Position numbers and translations under genes: made by a program
Notes under the pieces: model-generated
Seen by the model: the letters and a program-made list of their open reading frames with translations, nothing else
The model's database searches: none
Told to the model about the DNA's origin: nothing
Shown: positions 45,316-55,746 of the stretch, piece after piece
Layout of the letters: the number at the start of each line of letters is the position of its first letter
Numbering within the stretch: the first letter of the stretch is position 1
DNA from: Hygrophila difformis
Taxonomy: Eukaryota > Streptophyta > Magnoliopsida > Lamiales > Acanthaceae
DNA length: 64,000 nucleotides
Assembly (NCBI GenBank): GCA_030278955.1
Contig: JAOANR010000009.1
Location: forward strand, 33,705,504 to 33,769,503
Direction: 5' to 3'

Positions 45316-45902
45316 TTAGTCGCTTAATGTTCTTTTGGGCTGCTGCCCGTTGACACCATTTTTGAGCTTATCCTTTAAGAAGGACATTCTTCGGGCTATT
45401 GAGTCCACCGTACCAGGGGGTACCGTGTATGATTGGATCAACATCTCTCTCCATGGGCTGTAGATCTTCGTAAAGAACATGGGACATGCTACTTCAGCTG
45501 TCATCTTACTCCGAAAATAGTATTTACGAAACCAGTAGATATATTCGTCTACTGCGCAAATACTGCTTAACTCCATACCCAATAGTGCTTGGGTATAGAC
45601 CTTGATTTTTTCGGTTCTCTGTTCTTCAAAATAACCATCTCCTACAAAAGGGTTTTGAATAAGAGGCCAAATCTTTTGCAGATAGTGCTTTTGGATTCTC
45701 CTTCGAATATTTGCTCCTTTAAAGCCGCCGTGGAGTTTTTCCATCCCAACTTTGCCGATCCTTCGAGACTTAGCTATATTAATTTGACAAAGTTTTCTTT
45801 ATCGAGATCTAGAGTGGTTGCTGCAAACTTCATTGAAGCTACCCATTCGTCGATCAGATCTTTGATGTTTCGGAAGTCGATAACATCGAGGTTTAGTGTT
45901 AT
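45316..45902 (-). pseudogene. Pararetrovirus coat protein, core region
   Basis: The frame 45744-45316 includes IWPLIQNPFVGDGYFEEQ, VDEYIYWFRKYYF and SIARRMSFLKDKL, consistent with a caulimovirid capsid core. A stop near 45778 and a frame change near 45740 separate it from NIKDLIDEWVASMKF upstream, which abuts the element C insertion point at 45902. The coat protein reading frame continues on the far side of element C. Confidence 0.78.
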
Positions 45903-47024
45903 TGATGTAGTCATCCGGACCAACCCAAAAATTAATCCAGATAAAAATTCCAATGGGCCCGGATTAATTAAATGGAGCAGACAGCGAACTATTTTGAGTA
46001 ATCCGGATCAAGATTTCAGTAGGCTCGGACTGATTAAATCAATGAGAAGAAGCCCTGGCCCAATTGGATTACAAGCCCAATAAAGGAAAATTGGAAAAGG
46101 CCCAGCACAAGTTAACGCGGGATCATCATGCGTTAGAAATCAAAACTCAAAAGTCATTTCCGCAGTACCATCTTGCGTTAGTATTGCAAGCTTAAGAAAG
46201 GAGGACAACACAATCTCATCTTGCGTTAGTAGCCTTTCTTCTCCAACGGGCAACTTCGTTCTCCGACGTGACCATCTCGCCGCCGGTTCCTCGACAACGC
46301 CTCCTCGCCGGTGAGTCGTTCCATCAACAGCCGAGCCTCCCTCCAACCACAACTCCACCACCGCAGCACCTTCACAGTCGCCCGCACCCCCTCTTTCAAC
46401 TCGCGCGGCACCCCTCCATCTCCGACCATCATCATCCCCCTCCCGTCGGGATCACCAACAGTCGGTATCTCTCTCCGGCCTCGCAGCACCATCGGCTCAA
46501 GCTCCTACACCACCACCGAAATGCCGAAACCCCCTTGACATGGTCTTCATCATCTCCCGGAAGATCAACCACCTATGTCGGCCATTTTTGCAATGGAGAA
46601 ACCCTCAAACTATCCTCCGACGAGCTCCCACAATCCCAAACGGTTGCTGCGTCATTCCTCCGTCCATCAACCGAAGCTGCAACCCTCCACAACTCATTCC
46701 GGACACCTTCCTCATAATTCCGGCGAACCCCGAAAAGCGAAGCTCCGCCGAAGAGGAAAACCCCGACTCGTCGCCGCAAGCTTTCAACCAACTCCGGCCA
46801 CTGCCTCCAGCATCCTCTCCGTCCATGGCTTTGATCTCCGACAGCCCCACCATCATCTCCAACCTCCTCATCACCGCTCATGGCCTCCGGCCACCCCCTC
46901 CTCTCTTTCCGGCGCCCCTACCACCACTGCCGGTCATCTTCTTCACCTCTCTTTTACAGCCGAAGCTCCCTGCCACCATCTCCTGTACACAACCACCGAC
47001 TTGGAAAAGAAAGGGGTATTCATC

Positions 47025-47374
47025 GATGCGGTCTCAAACCGCATCGAACACCAAGAGACCGCATCGACATTGATATCTCGAAACCGCATCGCCTCCATTC
47101 TCCTTACAAGTAGAGACCGCCTCGATTTTTAACATGTTAACCGCATCGAATTTGAACTATGCCAAACCGCCTCACTCTCTTTTTCCTTCCTTCCTCCTTT
47201 TTTGCTTACATGCCCTCTACTTTCCTCCCTAAACCGCATGACTCCACCTATTTTAATGTGTAAATCGCACCTATCCGTCCATTTCTTTTATTAAACCGCA
47301 TCTGTCTATATCCCTTGAAACCGCCTCATTTTTAAAATGTAGACCGCCTCGTTTTTAAAGTATTAGACCGCATC
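47025..47374. repeat. ACCGC[AC]TC motif array in the 5' LTR of C
   Basis: About twelve direct copies of [AG]ACCGC[AC]TC plus one inverted copy (GATGCGGTCTC) are irregularly spaced. The array is also present in the 3' LTR at 52719-53070. Confidence 0.8.
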
Positions 47375-47506
47375 ATATTATTTCCTTGTTTCATAGTCCA
47401 ACTCATTTTCTTGTTTTGATAGCTTGTTTGATATTCCTAGCTAGTTGTTTAATTCCCGTAAGGCTTGTTATTTTCCTTTGTAATAATTGTTGGACTTGGG
47501 GGAGCT

Positions 47507-47514
47507 ATATATAT
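47507..47514 (+). promoter_or_regulatory. Putative TATA box of LTR C
   Basis: TATATATA follows GGGGGAGC about 350 bp before the LTR end. It is also present in the right LTR (near 53203). Confidence 0.5.
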
Positions 47515-47868
47515 GCTCATCCCCTCATTTTGTAAGACTCACCTTTTGAATTAATAAACACCTTGCTTGATGCACGAACATTTTCTTAAGATTATAGAGT
47601 TGATGGAAACCGAAAATTCCTCACCATTCAATCGTGTCTTGGCCTGGAGCTATTTCCACGGTTCTTGGATCTTGAAGCAATTCCAAGGTTGGTAATCCAT
47701 TGTTGAAGATTTGGAAGAGACAAGGTTGTTTTTAACTTCATTGCCTCAATATTTCTTTAATTTTGGAGCTTCCATATCCCTCTCTCCTTCATCCCATTTC
47801 TTGTTGTTTTTACTTTGCTATTGATTTCTTTGCTCTCGATCTTGGTCTACGGCACATATATATAAATT

Positions 47869-47880
47869 TGGTATCAGAGC
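47869..47880 (+). other. Element C primer binding site (tRNA-Met)
   Basis: TGGTATCAGAGC, complementary to the 3' end of initiator tRNA-Met, lies 14 bp after the LTR. Confidence 0.85.
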
Positions 47881-49363
47881 TAAGCAAAGATTCAATAGAA
47901 CTTATTTTCAAAACAACCAAAAATACCTCAAAAAATATTCCCTGTTTATTGTTCATTCGAAACCATTTTGCTCAGTGCATATTCTCTGAATTCTGAGTTT
48001 ATATTTAGTTTTGTTGGATAGTTTACACTCAAAATCATATAAAGTTCATCAAAAACGGACATCGGGAGCCAAAGTTATGGTCATTTGAAAATTCTTGATG
48101 TTCTTGTGTGTTCTTATGCAAAAATCCGAAAATACCTATATTTTGGTCTTTGATCCTGTGTTTTCTTGTTTTTTTTTGTTAGTTGTCCCATATCTTGATT
48201 CTCGTATATGGATGTATGCATTTGGAATATGTTTATGTGATTGATTGGTTAATATGCTTCTAAAAATTCCAAATGAGGGTTTGAATGTTGTTGAGTGTTC
48301 TTGAGTGTTCATCCATCTTCAAGCCATCTTCATAAATTTCTTGAGGTCTTCAAGTTTGACTCAAAATCTGAGTTTCCCATGTGTTTAAGGGACATAATGT
48401 TTGGTTTTGAAGAGATAAAAAGTTGAGGTGATATAAAGTTTCCTTGAGCCAAACAAATTTGTAAGCTACTAGCCTAGCCTCATCATTTGACACAAGGTTG
48501 TTGGCTAGATAAGAGGTTTGGTACTACAAGGTCTCCAAATTCGGCTGACAAGACAAGGAAAATTGAGATTCCCCGCCCCCCCCCCCCCCCCCCCCCGCCC
48601 CCCCCGGTCACGTGACCAACCCACAACTTTTGAAAGAATTGTGTGCTAGTGGACCCCGCCTGAATCATATTTTTCTCACCTACTTGCTTATAAGCAAAGT
48701 GGATATAAACGGTTGGCACAGTAGTTCCTCTAACATTTGTTATGAACTCTGAGTTGAAGTTCCCTCTGTAATTACAGATATTGGAATTCCTCTCAATTAG
48801 CTGTGAAACCAAACTGTTGAAGCCATAGTAAAAGCAAGTCCTGCCACCCCCATAGCCCACACTATATCTTACCTAGCTACTTGTAGTGTTTCAGTGTGAT
48901 TTTATTTTTTTATTTTATTTTATTTTATTTTGGGTTTATATTGGGAGTCGAGTGTGGTGAGCTACCACTTTTCAAAATTTTGGTGAGTTCACTTTCATAT
49001 TGTAATGTCTTGGAATTAGTGGATTGCAATTGCCAATCAAAACCGTGACATAATTTCATTGCATTGCATTTCATATATTTCCTAGCGGTTATTGATTGAG
49101 TCAAACAATTGCATTTTGTTTCTTGCATTGTGCGTCTATATATATACTCAAGCTTTGATCTTCCTACTCGACATTGGATAATTCATCTGGCAGCGCTTTA
49201 AGAACTAAATTGTGATCGAACTCAAGTTGTCTGACACTTGGATTGTGAGAATTGAGTGAGGAAGAAAGAAAAGATAAAATCACCAAAAATATTTTTTTTT
49301 ATTTTTTATTTTATTTTTTTTATTTTCTAACTTTTTATATATATAGCTAGTTTTCTTTCTGAA
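47881..49363. other. Untranslated leader of element C
   Basis: This is 1.48 kb without coding signal, containing a long C tract at 48571-48605 and T-rich DNA before the gag start. Confidence 0.6.
48571..48605. repeat. Poly-C tract
   Basis: C4-G-C21-G-C8 is followed directly by the 12-bp palindrome GGTCACGTGACC (48606-48617). The other strand is G-rich and could form a quadruplex. Confidence 0.9.
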
Positions 49364-51308
49364 ATGGCAGGTAATTCTGATACTACCATGCTGGACTTAC
49401 TGAAGAGTCTCAATGCCAATATGCTGGAAATGAAACAAGAATTCAGTTCTAAATTTGACAATTTAGAACAGAAAATTGTTGTCATCGATGAGAAATTTAA
49501 TCAAGTGGATACAAAGTTTGTGGAATTAAACAAAAAGGTCGATGTTCTTACTGAAGAAGTGGATAACCAATCTGCTGACTTGCAAGAGCACATCATTAGC
49601 TCCACCACTGAAGCTGAAATCAAATTTGATGCAACTAAATCATTTCTCAAGAAGTTTGTCAAGGATTTTGCTAGTCAACATGGTCAAAGAATAGCAGAAA
49701 GAATTAAAACTCTTTTTTGCCGAGCTGAAAAAGATTTGACTGAAAAATTAGAAGACCAAATTGAGAAGATAGCAGGACAGATTGAAGGAAAATTGGAGTA
49801 CGAATTGGATCATCTGGGGAAGCAACTTGAGGAGCAGATAGCCGATCGCGATGAAGAAACCCAGAGTGCCGATCTGATGGCCAGTTGTTCTTTAGAAATG
49901 TCAATCAATTGTTCAATTCAGGGAAGAATTAACTGCCTTAATTAATTCTGAAATTGATGCCTTATCTGATAAACTCACTGCCGATTTTCATTTTATTGCA
50001 GATGAAGTAGATCACAGGCTTGTGGATCCGCAACATGTCTATGATCAAGTCATGGATGCTGTTGACCAAAAGCTGCAATACAAGCTGAATGAAGAACTTG
50101 AAGAAATTCTGAAAGATGAATTTGGCATTAAAAGGAAAGTCGGGCCTCCTGAACAGTCGAATTGGGAACTCCAGTCAGTTACCAAAAATTCTGCGACATC
50201 AGTACCCGAGGAAGCACCATTAAATAAGAAAGCTGAATTTGCCCGAAGGTTAAGGAATCTAAAGCAGGGCAGTAGAACCGTGCGTGGGTACTATAGAAGC
50301 ATGCTATTTCTGCTAGAAGAAACTCACATAGAGGAGTCCGAGGAACAAGAGATGTCTCGTTTCTTATCTGGATTGAGGAAAGACGTTCTCGATAAATTGG
50401 ACCCGAATGGATATGTGGGCATCAATCACTTGGCAACTTCAGCCATGATTATTGATGAGCAAGTGCATAAAATTGTTCAAGGTCCCGGCTCTAGTCGTAC
50501 TTGGAATACGAGCGGAGAATTGGCGGGGACGAGCAATCGCACAAGTTCATCATTTGTGGTCGTCCCATTCATCGATCATGCACGAGGAACGGAGCCAGTG
50601 TCCACCGAAATGGAACTAAGGGAGCACCTCCTTCACGGTCATTGCACTATTTTTAATGAATCTTGTTATTTAATTGTGGATAGTGGAAGCTGTGTTAACA
50701 TAGTGAGTTTGTACACTGTTCGTAGGTTGGGAATACCGGTTGACGATCATCCGGAGCCGTATCGACTGCAGTGGGTCAATAATCATGGACTCGCACGAGT
50801 TGATAGAAGAGCAAAAGTTCCCATCAAAATCGACGGTTATGAAGAGCATATTCAATGTGACGTCATGCCAATGAACACATGCCATATCATTCTTGGGCGT
50901 CCCTGGCTTTATGATAAACATGCTCAGTATTTTGCGTGGGAACATTTAGTTGTCTTCAAACATAATGGCGCAAGGGATTTTCTCTACTCACAGTCCCCAG
51001 CAACCGCGAAAGCAGATCAAGAGAATTTAATGCGGCAAATACGTGAAGAGGAAGAAGCCTATCGGGCCCGCACGCAAAGGCCACCACAAAGGGCTAAGGA
51101 TAAAGGAAAAGAAGCCGCATCCAGTTCCACCAAGCACTGTTCATTGATCATCCCCGGATTTGCTATGGACACTCTGCGTCATGAATTTCCTATGCTTAGT
51201 TTATCTGAATTTTATGATGATAATGGAAATGACTTGGTTGATATTTTTACAGGTGATGATAAAGATCAAGATGAAAAATTTCAGAGTCACTCAGGTGAGA
51301 TTGTTTGA
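49364..51308 (+). pseudogene. Element C gag-protease, one frameshift
   Basis: ATG at 49364 begins a coiled-coil-rich gag N-terminus (LLKSLNANMLEMKQEFSSKF, KKVDVLTEEVD, about 190 residues). A frameshift near 49895-49935 leads into the frame that runs to 51308. That frame holds the C-terminal half of a retrotransposon gag domain (RLRNLKQGSRTV, EEQEMSRFLSGL). A protease follows with DSGS at about 50679-50690 and IILGRPWLYD near 50886. The first half of the gag domain and the zinc knuckle are missing. No RT, RNase H or integrase follows. The protease-like part is typical of Ty3/gypsy. Confidence 0.87.
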
Positions 51309-51581
51309 CATAAATTATTTATCTTATAATTGTTTTCATTTTTGCAGGGAATGGAAGTCTCAGAACAAGAAGGGCGATAAACTGGAATTCACATTGGAAG
51401 CAGGATCAGAAAAATAATTTTGCATTTTGGATCATATATCTAATGATTTCACTGAAAATTTTGGTTTTACAAAAATGATACAAATTTGCAATATTTATGG
51501 ATTTTCGATTAATGCAGGTGTTGATTATCTGATTGAGCCTACTACAGCATCTTCCCTAACAGCTTTGGAGTCCAAAGCTTT
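51309..51581. other. 3' untranslated region of element C
   Basis: It is short and AT-rich, with no coding signal. Confidence 0.5.
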
Positions 51582-51596
51582 TGAAGGGGGAGAGGA
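51582..51596 (+). other. Element C polypurine tract
   Basis: TGAAGGGGGAGAGGA abuts the right LTR. Confidence 0.8.
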
Positions 51597-53553
51597 TGAT
51601 GTAGTCATCCGGACCAACCCAAAAATTAATCCGGATAAAAATTCCAATGGGCCTGGATTAATTAAATGGAGCAAACAGCGAACTATTTCGAGTAATCCGG
51701 ATCAAGATTTCAGTAGGCTCGGACTGATTAAATCAAATAGAAGAAGCCCTGGCCCAATTGGATTACAAGCCCAACAAAGGGAAATTGGAAAAGGCCCGGC
51801 ACAAGTTAACGCGGGATCATCATGCGTTAGAAATCAAAACTCAAAAGTCATTTCCGCAGTACCATCTTGCGTTAGTATTGCAAGCTTAAGAAAGGAGGAC
51901 AACGCAATCTCATCTTGCGTTAGTAGCCTTTCTTCTCCAACGGGCAACTTCGTTCTCCGACGTGACCATCTCGACGCCGGTTCCTCGACAACGCCTCCTC
52001 GCCGGCGATCCGTTCCATCAACAGCCGAGCCTCCCTCCGACCACAACTCCACCACCGCGGCACCTTCACCGTCGCCCGCACCTCCTCTTTCAACTCGTGC
52101 GGCACCCCGCCATCTCCGACCATCATCATCCCCCTCCCGTCGGCATCACCAACAGCCGGTATCTCTCTCCGGCCTCGCAGAACCATCGGCTCAAGCTCCT
52201 ACACCACCACCGAAATGCCGAAACCCCCTTGACATGGTCTTTATCATCTTCCGGAAGATCAACCACCTACGCCGGCCATTTTTGCAATGGAGAAACCCTC
52301 AAACTATCCTCCGGCGAGCTCCCACAATCCCAAACGGTTGCTGCATCATTCCTTCGTCCATCAACCGAAGCTGCTACCCTCCACAACTCATTCCGGACAC
52401 CTTCCGCATTATTCCTGCGAACCCCGAAAACCGAAGCTCCGTCGAAGAGGAAAACCCCGACTTGCCGCCGCAAGCTTTCAACCAACTCCGGCCACTGCCT
52501 CCGGCATCCTCTCCGTCCATAGCTTTGATCTCCGACAGCCCCACCATCATCACCAACCTCCTCACCACCGCTCATGGCCTCCGGCCACCCCCTCCTCTCT
52601 TTCCGGCGCCCTTACCACCACTGCCGTCATCTCCTTCACCTCTCTTTTACAGCTGAAGCTCCCTGCCACCATCTCTTGTACACAACCACCGACTTGGAAA
52701 AGAAAGGGGTATTCATCGATGCGGTCTCAAATCGCATCGAACACCAAGAGACCGCATCGACATTGATATCCCAAAACCGCATCGCCGCCTCCATTCTCCT
52801 TGCAAGTAGAGACCGCCTCGATTTTTAACATGTTAACTGCATCGAATTTGAACTATGCTAAACCGCCTCGCTCTCTTTTTCCTTCCTTCCTCATTTTCGC
52901 TTACATGCCCCTCTACTTTCCTCCCTAAACCGCATGACTCCACCTATTTTAATGTGTAAACCGCACCTACCCCTCCATTTCTTTTATTAAACCGCATCTG
53001 TCTTGATCCCTTGAAACCGCCTCATTTTTAAAATGTAGACCGCCTCGTTTTTAAAGTATTAGACCGCATCATATGATTTCCTTGTTTCATAGTCCAAATC
53101 ATTTTCTTGTTTTGATAGCTTTTTTGATATTCCTAGCTAGTTGTTTAATTCCCGTAAGGCTTGTTATTTTCCTTTGTAATAATTGTTGGACTTGGGGGAG
53201 CTATATATATACTCATCCCCATATTTTGTAAGCCTCACCTTTTGAATTAATGAACACCTTGCTTGATGCATGAACATTTTCTTAAGGTCATTATAGAGTT
53301 TTGAGGGAAACCGAAAATTCCTCACCATTCAATCGTGTCTTGGCCTGGAGCTATTTCCACGGTTCTTGGATCTTGAAGCAATTCCAAGGTTGGTAATCCA
53401 TTGTTGAAGATTTGGAAGAGACAAAGTTGTTTCTAACTTCATTGCCTCAATATCTCTTCAATTTTGGAGCTTCCCTATCCCTCTTCTTCATCCCATTTCT
53501 TGTTGTTTTTACTTTGCTATTGATTTCTTTGCTCTCGATCTTGGTCTACGGCA
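51597..53553 (+). repeat. Element C 3' LTR (1957 bp)
   Basis: It is the counterpart of the left LTR, with TG...CA borders followed by the target duplication GTTAT. A 409-codon open stretch entering this LTR from the internal region is composition-driven and not a supported gene. Confidence 0.94.
52719..53070. repeat. ACCGC[AC]TC motif array in the 3' LTR of C
   Basis: This is the same array as at 47025-47374 with small changes (one ACCGC turned to ACTGC, and a short CGC insertion). Confidence 0.8.
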
Positions 53554-54366
53554 GTTATGCCATATGGATTTAATGGTTGTAACATTGTCTTAGTGCACGG
53601 TGTGGATTCTTGTGCTCTACTTGGGTTTCGTCCTGGGTTTCGTCTTGCATTGAGATGCACCTCAAAATACTTGTTCATGTGAAAGTTTGTACTTTCTCTC
53701 ATTGGGACATCAGGTGGTCCATCGTGGGTCACGTTGGATCCTGATTCTTCCGCATAACCCAGTTGGAAAACTTCATTGGGTTTTACATTAACTAGATCCA
53801 TAATCCCAAGTTGGGAAAAATGATTATGCTAATTCTTGTAGATCTGATAGATCTGCCCTGAAAACACTCATTCGACTGTTTTCAGAAGATCGATCATAAG
53901 TTCTTCTTGTGATTTCTGCTTTGGAACCATAGTTGCTTTACCTTTTTGATGTAAAGCTTGTATGGGTCCGAATGCATCTCTAATATTGGTTTGGTTATTC
54001 TTGGAAGATCCAGGAATATCCTTCTGCCTTTTCTTGATATCCGAAATATCAAATTTTATATTTAAAATCTCTTTCTTTAGATCTTGAAACAATTTCAAAA
54101 TCTCCTCTGTTGATTGATTCAAGTTATCTATTTTTTTCGGTAAAATTAATACTCGGTTACCATAATCTTGAATCGTCTTTTAGATTTCTTTTAAGTCTTG
54201 TGAGAACTTAGAGCTATCCGGATCAATTTCTTTCCAGTCAGTTCCTCTTATTTTCATGAAAGAAATTACTTTCAATAAAAGTTCAAGAATTTCCTTTGGA
54301 AATTTCTATTTTTTTTCCAAAATTTGGAAATAACTCGTTGGTTTCAAATTCATTGAATCCATTAAA
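53554..54366 (-). pseudogene. Pararetrovirus coat protein ORF, N-terminal part
   Basis: Reading begins at ATG 54366, with TAG codons about 20 and 60 codons in. It then passes a Lys/Ile-rich coiled-coil-like stretch (ILKLFQDLKKEILNI) to a stop at 53868. A second piece (53801-53554) carries VNVKPNEVFQLGY and HMNKYFEVHLNARR and reaches the element C insertion point. The frame continues beyond element C at 45902. It occupies the region upstream of the capsid core in cavemo/solendo-like genomes. Confidence 0.7.
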
Positions 54367-54439
54367 TAATTAAATCTTCTCCATTAAGAAATAAAATTAT
54401 ATAAATAATATAATTAATATGTTCTTCAATAAAACCTAG

Positions 54440-54451
54440 GCTCTGATACCA
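54440..54451 (-). other. Pararetrovirus tRNA-Met primer binding site
   Basis: On the minus strand, TGGTATCAGAGC is the site where caulimovirid minus-strand DNA synthesis starts, defining map position 1. It lies 75 bp before the first ORF. Confidence 0.85.
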
Positions 54452-54967
54452 ATTTTCAAGCACATTAGGTGTCAGTTATATAATGAAAAATTAAGTATAT
54501 TGAGAAATGAATTAAGTAAATAAAGTCAAACTTTCTTGTGGTTTAGATGAAAGAAAGGAAAAGTTGTTGAGGTCCTTTATGAATTTCAAATAGGTCCTAT
54601 GGCCTAAATTTTACAAAACTGTGTTTTTTATGGCCTGTTTTCATAATTGCAACTTGTTATGGCCTAAAAGCAGAATAGCCTCCTTGTTATGGCCCTTTTA
54701 ACATTTAACCCTTTTTTTCTTTTATGAGAGAGAACAACGATGTTTAGATTTCTCGAGGCTAATTAAGAATTTATCTATAAAAAAGTTTTAAATTCTCAAC
54801 GTTTGTATTTAATTTACATTTTTACAAGTGTTTGAAAAAATTGGAGATATTTACATTTTCAAAATATTTTAAAAATTTAGAGGTGAAGTATTTAATAAGT
54901 ATAAATGTTAAAAAAGATTTTGAAAAAAACATTAGAGTATTCAACCAGATTTTATAAAATTTAATTT
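54452..54967. other. AT-rich DNA between pararetrovirus and copia element
   Basis: The part next to the primer site may be viral non-coding sequence, but no boundary could be set. Nothing else is recognised. Confidence 0.45.
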
Positions 54968-55031
54968 TACATTGACGTTTACATGCATGCACTACAACAT
55001 CTTAGTGCTCAAGTAAAAGGAAGAAAACTAC

Positions 55032-55224
55032 CAATCTGGTTACGGTACAACCCCTTCAAGAGCCATTAGGTGCAGACATCACAAAAAGGCATCACATTTT
55101 TGGCATCACACAACACATCTTTCCCAACACATAAAATACATCATTTCATACATCACACAACACAACTCCCACATCACACACATGGTGGTTGTATGTGCAG
55201 CCAGCTGCACACTAACCCCTTCCG
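55032..55224. mobile_element. 193-bp insertion in the copia LTR
   Basis: AAAACTAC flanks it on both sides (55024-55031 and 55225-55232), and the 3' LTR lacks it. An 8-bp duplication suits a hAT-type MITE. The interior has CATCACACAACACA repeats. The inverted ends are weak, so the class is uncertain. Confidence 0.6.
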
Positions 55225-55337
55225 AAAACTACTGACGTGTACATGCATGCACTACAATATTTTAGTGTCAAGTAAAAGGAAGAAAACTCTATTTTCTCTT
55301 CTTCACTTAAGTCGGCAACATAGAGAGATTGTTTGCC

Positions 55338-55345
55338 TATAAATA
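55338..55345 (+). promoter_or_regulatory. TATA box of copia 5' LTR
   Basis: TATAAATA in GCCTATAAATATG is conserved in the 3' LTR at 60697-60704. Confidence 0.65.
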
Positions 55346-55746
55346 TGTATGTCTTGATCAATGAAATGATTATCTTCATCTAAAACTTTGTATTGTCTTC
55401 ACTCTCTGCCCATATCATAGCTTTAATACCGAGGAGTCATTGTTTCTTTCTTGGTTTTATTACTTTGCTTTCCATATTCCTACACAACACCATATATTCT
55501 CTATTACCTATACTTTACCCTATATATCCACATATATATATTTATACAACACGTTATCAGCACGACTGCTGTTGGTTTGACATTCCTATCGAAGTTCCGT
55601 CCGAGTGCTGTTAGCGTTTGCCATTCCTATCGAGATTATGTTCGAGTTTTGTTAGAATTCCAGTTCATACCGGGGTTCTGCCAAAATTTTCCAAATTCAC
55701 AAGAAAATCAGTTAGGTAATAAATCGCTACTATTTTCTACACAAAT

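Larger units (their letters stand above)
41415..45902 (-). mobile_element. Endogenous pararetrovirus (Caulimoviridae), main segment
   Basis: Read right to left, it encodes coat protein with a zinc knuckle, movement protein, aspartic protease, reverse transcriptase, RNase H, and the start of a last ORF that runs into the gap. Coat ahead of movement protein is the arrangement known from cavemoviruses and solendoviruses rather than from caulimoviruses or badnaviruses. No integrase or LTR belongs to it. It is old and broken by stops and frameshifts. The first 0.9 kb lies at 53554-54451, displaced by LTR element C. Confidence 0.87.
45903..47854 (+). repeat. Element C 5' LTR (1952 bp)
   Basis: About 10 differences were counted against the right LTR in the first ~335 bp. 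The LTR has a GC-rich, Pro/Ser-codon-like block (46250-47000) and a motif array (47025-47374). TATATATA follows at 47507-47514, and AATTAATAAA near 47549 is a possible polyadenylation region. Confidence 0.94.
45903..53553 (+). mobile_element. LTR retrotransposon C (Ty3/gypsy-like, gag-protease only)
   Basis: LTRs at 45903-47854 and 51597-53553 begin TGATGTAGTC and end GTCTACGGCA. GTTAT flanks the element on both sides (45898-45902 and 53554-53558). A tRNA-Met primer site and a polypurine tract are present. The internal region (3.74 kb) encodes only a gag remnant and a gypsy-type protease, so C is non-autonomous. It interrupts the pararetrovirus coat protein gene. Confidence 0.94.
54973..55551 (+). 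repeat. Copia 5' LTR with a 193-bp insertion
   Basis: A 59-bp leading unit (TGACGT...AAAACTAC) is followed by an inserted 193-bp piece and then by a second copy of the unit from 55233. It ends ATACAACA. TATAAATA is at 55338-55345. Confidence 0.9.

Noticed and set aside
46540..47132. 177- and 185-codon frames in the 5' LTR of C as a host gene
   Set aside because: They lie wholly within the LTR and recur in the other LTR with frame-changing differences.
51295..51347. Possible 53-bp intron (CAG/GTGAG ... TTTTGCAG/GG) at the end of element C gag-protease
   Set aside because: It is shorter than plant introns usually are, and the joined sequence does not extend any recognisable domain.
51427..52656. 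409-codon plus-strand open frame from element C into its 3' LTR
   Set aside because: It crosses the LTR border, has no ATG at its start, is Pro/Ser/His-rich from composition, and the same LTR block in the left copy is open in all three frames.
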